Shown: positions 17,435 to 24,846, counted from the stretch's first letter. The stretch is DNA of 24,846 bases from CAWEHT01 sp963808455 (GCA_963808455.1 CAWEHT010000227.1:1-24846); one strand, 5' to 3'. Notes: a model not told the origin generated them from the sequence alone. Program-made: numbers and translations.

Positions 17435-17902
17435 ATGGATGAGGAGATCTTGCAGCGCAACCCTGCAGCGCCCAGCATGAACGACGAGGACTTCCGCCGC
17501 ATGCTGGAAAGCGTCAAAGATTATGGCATCATCATGCTCGACGCCCAGGGCAGCATCATAAGCTGGAATGACGGGGCCGAACGGATCCTGGGCTACACCT
17601 CGGAGGAAATCGTCGGACGCCAATCTTCCCGGTTCTATCTGCTGTACAGCTCAATTTGCGCCTTGCCAACCGGGCGGTGGCCAGGATGCACGGCTACAGG
17701 CTCGACGAAGTGTTGGGCCGCAGCGTGGCGATCTTCTACACCCCTGGCCTTGCATACAGACGGCCTTCGCAGCCGGTGGCGTTGGGAAGACTTCCCACAG
17801 CTCCTGACAGAGAAGGCGACGGCCGGTGCCTCCAGGCTGCTGCGAGCCCTGTCACGCGGCACCGACGATGCCACGGTGTTGATCGTGCGCAATGGGTCGT
17901 GA
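17435..17902 (+). pseudogene. Collapsed PAS-PAS-PP2C(SpoIIE-type) remnant
   Basis: Three pieces of signalling domains are packed into 155 codons. Residues 27-66 are the first half of a PAS domain (DYGIIMLDAQGSIISWNDGAERILGYTSEEIVG). At about 17640 a different frame takes over for a second PAS start (QLNLRLANRAVARMHGYRLDEVLGRSVAIFYTP, to about 17737). From about 17738 the original frame gives LALHTDGLRSRWRWEDF...RALSRGTDDATVLIVRNGS, which looks like the last ~50 residues of a SpoIIE/PP2C-type phosphatase (SDGL.SRW ... RG.DDATVLV). The PAS halves are cut short and the phosphatase body is absent, so this is a deletion-bearing remnant or an assembly collapse, not a working gene. The start at ATG 17435 has only a weak ribosome-binding site. 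The sensor kinase starts 9 nt after the stop. Confidence 0.7.
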
Positions 17903-17911
17903 GGTTCGACG

Positions 17912-19634
17912 ATGAGCACGAAGCGCACAGAGCCGAGAGGGACAACCGGAGAGGGCGCGCTGGATGAGACGCTGCACCGCGCCCAGGCGCTGGAGGCCGA
18001 TCTGCGGGCCCGCCTCGACAGCTTGCGGGCTCAGCACACGCTCGAGATTGCCGAGCGGAAAGGCGCCGAGGAACTGCTGGCCAGGCAGGCGTCGGTTTTG
18101 CAGGAGCAGGCTGACCTTCTCGACCTGACTTATGACGCCATCGTTGTGCGTGGCGTCGATGGCCTGATCCGTTTCTGGAACAAAGGCGCCGAGGAACGCT
18201 ATGGCTGGCGGGCGGAAGAGGCCATCGGCCAGCTCGCGCACGAGCTGCTGGCAACGCGCTTCGCCGACCCGCTCGACCAGGTCAACGGCCGTTTGCAGAC
18301 GGAAGGGCGCTGGGAGGGCCAACTGGTCCAGACGCGCCGTGACGGCGCGGAAATCATCATGTTCAGCCGTTGGGCTTTGCAACGGGATGACGAAGGCCGC
18401 TTGCTTGGCGTTCTGGAGATCAACAACGATATCACGGCACGGCGCCAGGCTGAGGCAAGGTTGGCCCGCCAGCGCGAGCGCCTGCAGATGCTGCATGAGA
18501 TCGACCAGGCTATCCTGGCGGCCCAGTCGCCGGCCGAGACTGCCGGGGCCGTAGTACACCGCCTGCGCCGGATGGTGCCATGCCAGCGGGCGAGCGTTTT
18601 GCTGTTCGACGTCGAGCAGAACGAAGCCCGATGGTTGGCTGTAGACTCGGAAGGCGAGACCGCGCTCGGGGCGGGCTACGTGGCGCAGCTCGACAGCCTG
18701 CCCTTGCTCGTGGGCGCCACTGAAGGCCAGGGACAAACGGTCGAAGACCTGGCTGCCCAGCCGCACCGCACGCGCGAGGAGGAGATCTTGCTTGCCGAGG
18801 GCATCCGTTCCTTTGCGAACCTGCCGCTCATGGCTGGCGGCCAGCCGATCGGCGTGCTAACGATCGGGCACAATACGTCCGGCCCAATTGCCCCAGAGCA
18901 CCTCCTGTTCGCCAGACAGGTGGGCGATTCGCTGGCTGTGGCCATGCAGAACGCCGGGCTCAACGAACAGGTGCGCGCCAGCAGGAAGCAACTTCGGAAC
19001 CTGTCGCGCCGGCTCGCCGATCTGCAGGAGAGCGAACGCCGCTCGATAGCCAACGAGCTTTTTGATGACGCCGGCCAGGACCTGGCGGCGCTCCTCATCC
19101 GCCTTCGCCTTCTGCAAAGGGAACTGGCGAGCGGTAGCGCGGCCGATGCCCAGATCAATGCCATCAAGGGGCTGGCCGACAGGACGCTATCCGACCTTCA
19201 CCAGCTGGCCATGAAGCTCAGGCCGGCAACCCTTGACAAGCTGGGCCTGCTCGCGGCCCTGCGCCAGCGCCTGGCCGAGGTGGGAGAGCAGAACGCGCTC
19301 GACGTACGCCTGGAAGTCGTCGGTGGCGAGCCCCCACGCCTGCCCCCACCGGTGGAGACGCTCCTTTACCGTGCTGTCGAGGAAGCTCTCTCAAACGTCG
19401 TGCACCATGCCCGCGCGGCACGTGGGCGTGGTGCTGAGCCACAGGGGGCAGCATATCCTGGCCATCATCGAAGACGATGGCACGGGCTTTGACCGCCGGG
19501 CCGCCATGGAGCGGGGCGGGGTCGGCCTCTTCGGCATGCGCCAGCGACTGGAAGATCTGGGTGGCACCCTGTCCGTGGACAGCACCCTCGGCCAGGGCAC
19601 CACCGTTTTTATCGACCTGCCCGTGCCGGCGTGA
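17912..19634 (+). CDS. PAS-GAF sensor kinase of the HisKA_3 type with Phe at the phospho-acceptor site (one frameshift)
   Basis: Domains in order: a coiled-coil-like N-terminus (16-66), PAS (67-178; YDAIVVRGVDGLIRFWNKGAEERYGW), GAF (190-345), a NarX/DegS-type dimerisation region (360-430; LQESERRSIANELFDDAGQDLAALL), and a HATPase_c domain with the N-box EEALSNVVHHA, DDGTGFD and GVGLFGMRQRLEDLGG...GQGTTV. The usual ELHDE.GQ His is replaced by Phe384, so ordinary autophosphorylation is not expected. The frame breaks in CGCGCGG (19412-19418). Removing one base connects HHARA to HVGVVLSHRGQHILAIIEDDG and gives 573 residues ending at 19634. The literal frame stops at 19492. The GAGG ribosome-binding site overlaps the upstream stop. 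No response regulator gene follows, so the partner is unknown. It appears cytoplasmic, with no membrane helices. Confidence 0.9.
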
Positions 19635-20028
19635 GCCCCCAGAGCTTTCCAGGCCGAGGGTTGGTAGGGTGCCGGATGGTTGGGCAGGGCCAGGTCATCC
19701 CGCGGTGCTACCCTTGGGCCGGCAGCAATATGGGTTGAGCTGGCCGGTTGGTTCGACGGATCGAATCTAGAGGAAGAAATGGTTGATCTGCCCTGCCTTG
19801 ACGGCGTCGATGATCGCTCCTGCGTGGGAGAGCACGGCTGCCCGCCCGAATGCGGCCGTGACGGCCCGCTCCGGCTCATCTTCCTGCCACCCGCCCAATT
19901 CCAACGGTTAAGCGCTGTCGAAAGTGGATAAAGGGGCGTGGCCACTCGCCCCCATTCTGATTTGCCCAGCCGGTGAAGGCAAGTTCAATCGGGGGAGAAC
20001 CGTGCTATACTGGTGCAAGGAGGGCAGT
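19635..20028. other. 394-bp gap holding only an hcp remnant and a weak hairpin
   Basis: Plus-strand frames here (19680-19931 and the N-terminal extension from 19924) lack family resemblance. The minus strand carries an Hcp fragment (separate entry). GGGGCG (19933-19938) can pair with CGCCCC (19947-19952). TATACT (20006-20011) is a possible -10 for the next gene, with a poor -35. Confidence 0.5.
19767..19907 (-). pseudogene. hcp: Remnant of hybrid cluster protein (hydroxylamine reductase) gene
   Basis: Between an in-frame TAA (19910-19908) and TAG (19769-19767) the minus strand reads 46 residues: LELGGWQEDEPERAVT, then AAFGRAAVLSHAGAIIDA, then VKAGQINHFFL. From memory this matches the segment of Hcp just before its VGGCDG cluster-binding loop (consensus ..LELGG..ED.P...T.GFG..AVLS.A..VI.AVK.G.I.HFFLVGGCDG). 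The fragment ends exactly where that loop should begin, and I find no continuation on either side in any frame. Hcp is a cytoplasmic Fe-S enzyme linked to nitric oxide and hydroxylamine stress in anaerobes. No gene symbol was needed for neighbours; nothing else around it is related. Confidence 0.65.
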
Positions 20029-21108
20029 ATGACCCCAAGAGAAGATGCGCTGGCCTGGCTCGCGGGTGCCGGGCCTCGGCCCGCTTGTTTGCTTGACCTG
20101 ACGGCATGGTACCGCTGGCACAGCCGGCGTGGCACTTTGCCGGCCGGCTGGGAAGGCTATTCTCTGGCCCAAGTCACGTCGGCGCTGGGCGTGCCCGTCT
20201 GGCAAGTGGCCCGGCCGTGGCGCAGCGAGCTGGTGGGGGTCGAAAGCGTGAGGCGGGTGCATGATGGGGAACGGACGGTCGCCTATCGCACTGTCGCCGG
20301 CGAGCTCGAAGAGTGCTGGTCGCTTGGCCCCGACGAGGACTGGTGGCAAATGGAATATCCCGTCAAGTGCGTGGTTGACCTGCCCCCGGCGCACGCCCTG
20401 GTCGCCGCGAGACGGTACCTGCTGGAGCCCGAAGAGGCGGTCGGGCAGCTCGCGCTCATCGGCGACGCAGGGGTCCTGGCCTACGAGCTGCCGATGCGCC
20501 CGTATTCCGACATCCTTCACACGCTGTTGGGGTGGGGCGAAGGTCTGCTGCTGTGGCGCGGCGACGGGCAGATGATATTGCAGAAGATGCTGTGGCTGCT
20601 TGAGGAGAAGCTGCAAGCCCTGGTCGCGCAGGTGGCGGGCTTGCCGGGCAGCGTGGTCCTTTCGCCCGATAATCTGGACGGCCGCTTTATCTCGCCGCGG
20701 GTATTCGGCGAGCACCTGGCCGCCAGTTACCGGCGCACCGCCGACCTGTTGCATGCTGGCGGGAAACGACTGGTCGTGCATTGCGGCGGCCCCGTGGGGC
20801 GCCTCTTGCCTCTGTTGGCGGAAGCAGGGGTGGACGTGGTCGAGGGAGTGGCTGGCCCACCGCAAGGCGATACCGCTTTGCCGGATGCCCGGGCCGCGGC
20901 CGGGCCGGGCCTGGTCTTATGGGGTGGCATCCCGCAGGACCTTCTGCTCGACGTAGCGAGCCAGGACGATTTCGCCCGGGCGCTCGCGGAGGCGGCCCGC
21001 GTGGCGTGTGCCGATCCTGCCGTGATCCTGGGTATCGCCGACCGCGTGCCGGCGGCCGCCGATCTGGGCCGTCTCCAGGCGCTGATCGCGGGATGTGATG
21101 CTTCTTGA
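20029..21108 (+). CDS. Uroporphyrinogen-decarboxylase-family protein (MtaA-like methyltransferase candidate)
   Basis: At 359 residues this matches the length of UroD-fold proteins. The second half is most typical: SPDNLDGRFISPRVFGEHLAASYRR, LVVHCGGPVGRLLPLLAEAGVDVVEGV (His251-Cys252, the usual Zn-ligand position in MtaA/CmuA-type methyltransferases), and GPGLVLWGGIPQDLL. The canonical haem-pathway N-terminal signature of true HemE is not seen, so a corrinoid- or substrate-specific methyltransferase is more likely; the substrate is unknown. The ATG at 20029 has AAGGAGGG (20017-20024) 4-5 nt upstream; the frame extends to 19924 but without a site. Its stop overlaps the -35 of the cobalamin riboswitch promoter, so it sits directly in front of the B12 operon. 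With the corrinoid protein at 8836 it could form a methyl-transfer pair. Confidence 0.8.
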   Translation: MTPREDALAWLAGAGPRPACLLDLTAWYRWHSRRGTLPAGWEGYSLAQVTSALGVPVWQVARPWRSELVGVESVRRVHDGERTVAYRTVAGELEECWSLGPDEDWWQMEYPVKCVVDLPPAHALVAARRYLLEPEEAVGQLALIGDAGVLAYELPMRPYSDILHTLLGWGEGLLLWRGDGQMILQKMLWLLEEKLQALVAQVAGLPGSVVLSPDNLDGRFISPRVFGEHLAASYRRTADLLHAGGKRLVVHCGGPVGRLLPLLAEAGVDVVEGVAGPPQGDTALPDARAAAGPGLVLWGGIPQDLLLDVASQDDFARALAEAARVACADPAVILGIADRVPAAADLGRLQALIAGCDAS

Positions 21109-21134
21109 CATCCCCGCGTAGTGCGAATTACAAT
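21105..21134 (+). promoter_or_regulatory. Promoter of the riboswitch-cobO-cobQ-cobT operon, overlapping the preceding stop codon
   Basis: Perfect TTGACA (21105-21110; its TGA at 21106-21108 is the stop of the upstream gene), 18-bp spacer, TACAAT (21129-21134). The predicted transcript start near 21141 gives a leader of about 370 nt. A second TACAAT copy lies a few bases further on (near 21148). Confidence 0.75.
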
Positions 21135-21235
21135 ACGGGCCGAACTTACAATGACTTCGTGCAGGTACGCCGGCCGCCCGGAAGCGCGGCGTGCAATGGG
21201 GAAAGACCGGTGATCCAGCCGAACCCTCGAAGGGA

Positions 21236-21360
21236 AGTCCAGGTGCCTGGGAGCGTGGTGCCTGGAGGTCTCAGTCGGGGGCGGCAATGTAGTCCGGCGC
21301 TGTCCCGCAACTGTAACCCTGGCCAGGCCAGGGAAGCCAGATGCCCCGCCTGCACCCAGA
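21236..21360 (+). ncRNA. Cobalamin riboswitch
   Basis: The conserved core is readable in order: AGGTGCC (21241-21247), a GGGGGCGGCAATG...TCCGGCGC segment corresponding to the GGGAA-CCGGTG-TCCGG element (21277-21300), the signature TGTCCCGCAACTGTAAC (21301-21317), and the distal B12 box AAGCCAGATGCCCCGCCTGC (21334-21353). GGTGC (21242-21246) pairs with GCACC (21352-21356) to close the structure. The helix CCCTGG/CCAGGG between the ACTGTAA and AGCCAG elements is compact. It is followed by a terminator and then cobO, so high B12 should stop transcription. The 5' limit is uncertain; see the finding about a second GGGGAAAGACCGGTG-like segment at 21195-21225. Confidence 0.92.
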
Positions 21361-21414
21361 AGCGCATGGGCCTTCGTGGAGAGGGGTAAGCAAGCGCGTG
21401 CCGGCAGCAACCTA

Positions 21415-21438
21415 CCCCGTCCATTGGACGGGGTTTTT
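21415..21438 (+). terminator. Riboswitch-controlled intrinsic terminator
   Basis: CCCCGTCC (21415-21422), loop ATT, GGACGGGG (21426-21433), then TTTTT. It stands between the riboswitch and the cobO start at 21510. GGGGTA (21383-21388) can pair with TACCCC (21413-21418), an anti-terminator that would break this stem, so a transcription-attenuation switch is visible. Confidence 0.88.
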
Positions 21439-21509
21439 GTTGGCAACACCTTACCTCTGCGAGGTCGGGTGTTTTTAGTTTGTGACTCGGGGACAGGGGG
21501 TGAGCTGCT

Positions 21510-22075
21510 GTGAGCGTGGCTGGGGATGGCGCATGGGCGGCGGAAGGCCGGCGCAAGGGGCTGGTGATCGTCAATACCGGCGAGGGCAAGGGGAAGACGA
21601 CGGCTGCGCTCGGGTTGGCCCTCGCACGCGTGGGGGAGAGGCATGCGGGTTTGCGTTCTGCAGTTCCTCAAGGACGCGCACGCGCGGTACGGGCGAGTTG
21701 CGCGCGGCCGAAAAGCTGGGCCTCGAATGGATTGGCACCGGCAACGGCCCGACCTGGAGATCAGCCGGGCCTGAGGATGCGGCGGCTCGCGCCCGGGCAG
21801 GTTGGGAGCTGGCACAGTCCCGGATCGTGAGCGGGGAATACGACCTGATCGTCCTCGACGAATTCACGTACCTGCTTCACTATGGATGGTTGGATACCGG
21901 CGAGACCGTGGCCTGGCTGCTCGCCCACAGGCCGCCGATGCTGCATCTGGTCATCACGGGACGCGCGGCGCCCCAGGCGCTGATCGACTATGCCGACCTG
22001 GTGACTGAAATGAGGGTGGTCAAGCACCCGTATGCCGATCAAGGGATCCGCGCCCAGCCCGGTATCGAGTTTTGA
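21510..22075 (+). CDS. cobO: Cob(I)yrinic acid a,c-diamide adenosyltransferase (two frameshifts)
   Basis: CobO/BtuR transfers the adenosyl group of ATP to cob(I)alamin or corrinoid precursors in the cytoplasm. The P-loop is VNTGEGKGKTTAALG (residues 21-35), followed by MRVCVLQFLKDAHARYGE, LRAAEKLGLEWIGTGNG, DLIVLDEFTYLLHYGWL (Walker B-like) and a C-terminal VKHPYADQGIRAQPGIEF (the H-P...GI.A..GIE.F ending is typical). These pieces fall in three successive frames. Removing one G from GGGGG (21632-21636) and one from GGG (21691-21693) restores one 187-residue protein of normal size. The GTG start at 21510 is preceded by AGGGGGTGA. First gene after the riboswitch; cobQ follows after 39 nt. Confidence 0.9.
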
Positions 22076-22114
22076 GGAAGGTCGCGGCCCGGAAGTGACA
22101 CGCGAGGGAAGAGG

Positions 22115-23643
22115 ATGAACGCCAGAACATTGATGGTCCAGGGCACGGGGTCCTCGGTGGGCAAGAGCCTCCTGGTGACAGGCTTGTGCCGGCTGTTCTC
22201 GCGCCGGGGAGTGCCGCGTGGCGCCCTTCAAGGCCCAGAACATGAGCAACAACGCCGGGGTGACGCCGGACGGCGGCGAGATCGGGCGCGCTCAGGTGAG
22301 CCAGGCGGAGGCCTGCGGGCTGCTGCCCTCAGTGGATATGAACCCGATCCTCCTCAAGCCCGAGGCCGACCATCGTTCGCAGGTGATCCTGCTTGGGAAA
22401 TCGTGGGCCACGCTCCAGGCGGGTGCGTACTATCAATACAAAAGCGAGCTTTGGACGTACGTCACCAGCTCACTCGACCGGCTGCGCGCGGCGCACGACC
22501 TCGTCATCATCGAAGGCGCGGGCAGCCCGGCCGAACTGAACCTGCGCGAAGGCGATATCGTCAACATGCCGGTCGCCGAGTATGCCGGCAGCCCGGTGCT
22601 GCTGGCCGGTGATATCGACAAAGGCGGCATCTTCGCCCAACTCCTCGGCACCCTGTGGCTGATGCAGGCCGAGGAGAAGGCGCTCGTGAAGGGCTTCATC
22701 GTCAACAAGTTCCGCGGTGATCCCGCGCTTTTCGTTCAACGGCGTCCGCATCCTCGAGCAAAGGGGAAGTGTGCCGGTGATCGGGGTGGTTCCCTGGGTC
22801 TACGACCACGGCGTCGCGCAAGAGGACGCCGCGGTGCTGGACTGCGGGGAATCCTCATGGGCTGGCGCCCGCGGTGGTCTTCAGCCGGACGGGACCGGGG
22901 ACGTCGTTGACATCGCCGTGGTCGCGCTGCCACGCATCGCCAACTTCGACGATTTTGATCCCTTGATCGCCGAACGGGGAGTGCGGGTCCGCTGGGTGCG
23001 CGATGCCGCGGCACTGGGCCAGCCCACGGCGGTGATCCTGCCCGGCACGAAGCACACGCAGGCCGACCTGGCCTGGCTGCGCGCTACCGGGCTGGCGGAT
23101 TCGATCCTCGACCTGGCTGCCAGGGGGAGGGCCGTGGTGGGCATCTGCGGTGGCTACCAGATGCTCAGCCGTGCCATCAGCGACCCTGAAGGTGTGGAGG
23201 GCGGGGGCGGCGAGTCTAGCGCCCTGGGCCTCCTCGAGGCCGACGTGCTGTTTGCCAGCGAGAAGACGACCTGGGAGGCGCAGGCGCAGCTTCTCGACGG
23301 GCTGCCCTGGTTGAGCGACGCCGGCCAGATGGTGGGCTATGAGATCCACGCCGGCCAGGCGCACGCGACGCGGCCACTGCTCAAGATCCGGCGCGCCAAC
23401 GGGCAGGAGCTCCTGGACGGCGCCAGCAGCGCCGATGGGCGCATCTGGGGCACGCACCTGCACGGCCTGTTCCGCAACGATGTCTTCCGGCGGGCGTGGC
23501 TCGCCAGCCTCGGCTGGCGACCCATGCCGGGCCAGGACGTGGCCGTGGCCAGGCGAGGCCCTGCGGCCTATGACCACCTTGCCGATGTCCTCGAGGCGAA
23601 CCTGGACGTGGCACGCCTCGAACGCATAATAGGACTACATTAG
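22115..23643 (+). CDS. cobQ: Cobyric acid synthase (two frameshifts)
   Basis: CobQ (CbiP) uses ATP and glutamine to amidate four carboxyl side chains of adenosylcobyrinic a,c-diamide. The synthetase half has the P-loop-like MVQGTGSSVGKSLLVTGLCRLF, KAQNMSNNAGV, EIGRAQ, DMNPILLKPE, VIIEGAGSPAELNL, DIDKGGIFAQLLGT and GFIVNKFRGD. The amidotransferase half has VVGICGGYQML (nucleophile Cys), MVGYEIHAG and WGTHLHGLF. Two single extra bases interrupt it: in GTGCCGCG (22211-22218), where RRGV should run into RVAPFKAQ, and in CTTTTCGTTC (22728-22737), where DPALF should run into FNGVRILEQR. Correction gives 508 residues, normal for the family. ATG 22115 follows GAGGGAAGAGG. Confidence 0.93.
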
Positions 23644-23662
23644 GAAAGTCGAGGTCCATTCG

Positions 23663-24733
23663 ATGCAGATTGAACAACTGATTGCCAGGATTGGCCCACT
23701 GGATGCAAAAGCGATGGCCGAGGCTGCGGCCCGGCAGGATAGCCTGACGAAGCCCTTGGGCAGCCTCGGGCGGTTGGAAGAAGTCAGCATCCGGCTGGCC
23801 GGGATCACCGCGGCGTGCCCACCGCCGGTGCCGGCCCGGAAGGCGGTGATCGTATTTGCGGGCGACCACGGCGTCGTGGCCCAGGGTGTGAGCGCTTACC
23901 CCAAGGACGTGACGCCGCAGATGGTCCACAACTTCCTGCACGGCGGCGCGGCCATCAACGTGCTGTCCCGCCAGGCGGGGGCGCGCGTCGTGGTGGTGGA
24001 CGCCGGCGTGGCGGCCGATCTGGCCCCCAGCGAGGGTTTGATCCTCTCGAAAGTGGCGCCGGGCACGGCGGATATGACGGCAGGGCCGGCGATGAGCCGC
24101 GAGCAGGCGCTGGCTTCTTTGGCCGCCGGGGCGCGCGTGGCCGAGGATGAGATCGCCCGCGGGCTCGACCTGCTAGCCTGCGGAGAGATGGGTATCGGCA
24201 ACAGCACGCCGGCGGCCGCCATAACCGCCGTACTCACCGGGTGCTCGCCGCGCCAGGTCACAGGGCACGGCACCGGCATAGACGAGGCCGGGCTGGACCG
24301 CAAGGTCGCCGTGATCGAGCGGGCCATCGCCGCCAATTGCCCCGACCCGGCGCAGGGCCTGGACGTGCTGGCCAAGGTCGGCGGGTTTGAGATCGGTGGG
24401 ATTGCGGGCGCCATGCTCGCCGCGGCAGCCGCGCGCATCCCGATCATGGTGGATGGTTTCATCGCCACTGCCGGCGCGTTGGTGGCCGTCTCTTTGGCAC
24501 CCGCTGCGCGTGAGTATATGTTTGCCGGCCACTGCTCGCAGGAGCCGGGCCACAAGGTGGCGCTGGCCCACCTCGGCCTGGCCCCGTTGTTGGACCTGAA
24601 CATGCGGCTGGGCGAGGGCACGGGCGCAACGCTGGCCATGTATCTCGTGGAGGCGGCCGCGCACATCCTGCGCGAGATGGCGACCTTCGCGGAGGCGGGG
24701 GTTTCCGAAAAGTCAGAGGAACCCCAGGGCTGA
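23663..24733 (+). CDS. cobT: Nicotinate-nucleotide--dimethylbenzimidazole phosphoribosyltransferase
   Basis: CobT makes alpha-ribazole phosphate for the lower ligand of cobalamin. The 356-residue protein is full length and in frame. It has the N-terminal LTKPLGSLGRLEE signature, FAGDHGVVAQGVSAYP, GGAAINVL, GEMGIGNSTPAAA, the base-site region GFEIGGIAGA and MVDGFIATAGAL, and the catalytic Glu318 in RLGEGTGATLA. The ATG at 23663 has GAGG about 8 nt before it and lies 19 nt after the cobQ stop. This is the third gene of the riboswitch operon, and cobS or cobU-like genes would be expected beyond the window. Unlike cobO and cobQ it shows no frame break. Confidence 0.97.
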   Translation: MQIEQLIARIGPLDAKAMAEAAARQDSLTKPLGSLGRLEEVSIRLAGITAACPPPVPARKAVIVFAGDHGVVAQGVSAYPKDVTPQMVHNFLHGGAAINVLSRQAGARVVVVDAGVAADLAPSEGLILSKVAPGTADMTAGPAMSREQALASLAAGARVAEDEIARGLDLLACGEMGIGNSTPAAAITAVLTGCSPRQVTGHGTGIDEAGLDRKVAVIERAIAANCPDPAQGLDVLAKVGGFEIGGIAGAMLAAAAARIPIMVDGFIATAGALVAVSLAPAAREYMFAGHCSQEPGHKVALAHLGLAPLLDLNMRLGEGTGATLAMYLVEAAAHILREMATFAEAGVSEKSEEPQG

Positions 24734-24749
24734 TCGAGGGCGCCCTGAA

Positions 24750-24795
24750 CCACCGGGCGGCCCGATCGGTGGCTCGCGAGTGGGCCGCCCGGTGG
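24750..24795. repeat. 14-bp perfect inverted repeat after cobT
   Basis: CCACCGGGCGGCCC (24750-24763) and GGGCCGCCCGGTGG (24782-24795) form a perfect stem with an 18-nt loop and no T-run. It is likely a transcript 3'-end structure or a dispersed palindromic element. Confidence 0.75.
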
Positions 24796-24846
24796 ATCGA
24801 AAGCTGCTGGTTGAGCCAACGGATGATTGAAAGTTGCTGAATGAGC
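24796..24846 (+). repeat. Imperfect tandem copies at the right edge
   Basis: GATCGAAAGCTGCTGGTTGAGC and, starting about 28 bp later, GATTGAAAGTTGCTGAATGAGC are imperfect copies of one 22-bp unit. The window stops at the end of the second copy, so the array may continue. Confidence 0.55.

Noticed and set aside
20029..21108. True HemE (uroporphyrinogen decarboxylase of haem synthesis)
   Set aside because: The N-terminal HemE signature was not seen and the HCGG segment fits MtaA/CmuA-type methyltransferases better; context is B12, not haem.
21510..23643. Programmed ribosomal frameshifting in cobO and cobQ
   Set aside because: Breaks occur at unrelated positions in many families known to be single-frame, with no slippery heptamer plus pseudoknot. 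A base-calling artefact is simpler.

Overview
GC-rich bacterial chromosomal DNA, probably from a member of the Chloroflexota (Anaerolineae/Caldilineae-like) or a similar uncultured lineage. This placement is an inference from the large GT39-type membrane glycosyltransferase with an extracytoplasmic tail, the RRM/glycine-rich RNA-binding protein, the mix of corrinoid and cobalamin genes, and the codon use. No rRNA, tRNA, CRISPR array, insertion sequence or phage gene was found.

Layout. (1) 1-560: 5' part of a MerR-family regulator gene (minus strand) with a textbook 19-bp-spacer MerR promoter, then the promoter of a divergent epoxide-hydrolase-like gene (561-1437). (2) 1493-4563, minus: a GT39-like membrane glycosyltransferase carrying five frameshifts. 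(3) 4801-5550: sigma70-type promoter, ~215-nt leader, RRM RNA-binding protein and a strong terminator, convergent with a tiny Cys-rich membrane protein (5549-5752, minus). (4) 5904-8471: two-gene unit of an Atg22/UMF1-type MFS transporter and a fumarylacetoacetate-hydrolase-family enzyme. (5) 8836-9474: a methyltransferase-type corrinoid protein. (6) 15959 down to 9520, minus: a tightly packed four-gene operon of a YgeY-like M20 hydrolase, a dihydropyrimidinase, a multi-membrane-span subtilase and an SsnA-like amidohydrolase. (7) 16158-17354: site-2 protease. (8) 17435-19634: a collapsed PAS/PAS/PP2C remnant, then a PAS-GAF sensor kinase whose expected phospho-acceptor His is Phe. (9) 19767-19907, minus: a 46-residue remnant of hybrid cluster protein (Hcp). 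(10) 20029-24733: a uroporphyrinogen-decarboxylase-family (MtaA-like) protein, then a cobalamin riboswitch with an intrinsic terminator controlling cobO-cobQ-cobT.

How the genes fit together. The corrinoid protein, the UroD/MtaA-family protein and the riboswitch-controlled late cobalamin genes (CobO adenosylation, CobQ amidation, CobT lower-ligand activation) suggest a cell that makes or remodels B12 and uses corrinoid-dependent methyl transfer. The minus-strand operon pairs homologues of three enzymes that sit together in the E. coli ygeW-ssnA purine/selenium-linked region, but places a membrane subtilase in the middle.

Quality warning. Fourteen single-frame shifts fall in eight genes. Thirteen are explained by one extra base, mostly in G/C runs or at CGCGCG(G) motifs, and conserved sequence resumes immediately in the next frame. 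This pattern favours sequencing or consensus error over gene decay. The PAS/PP2C locus and the Hcp fragment look different: they have real internal loss or assembly collapse.
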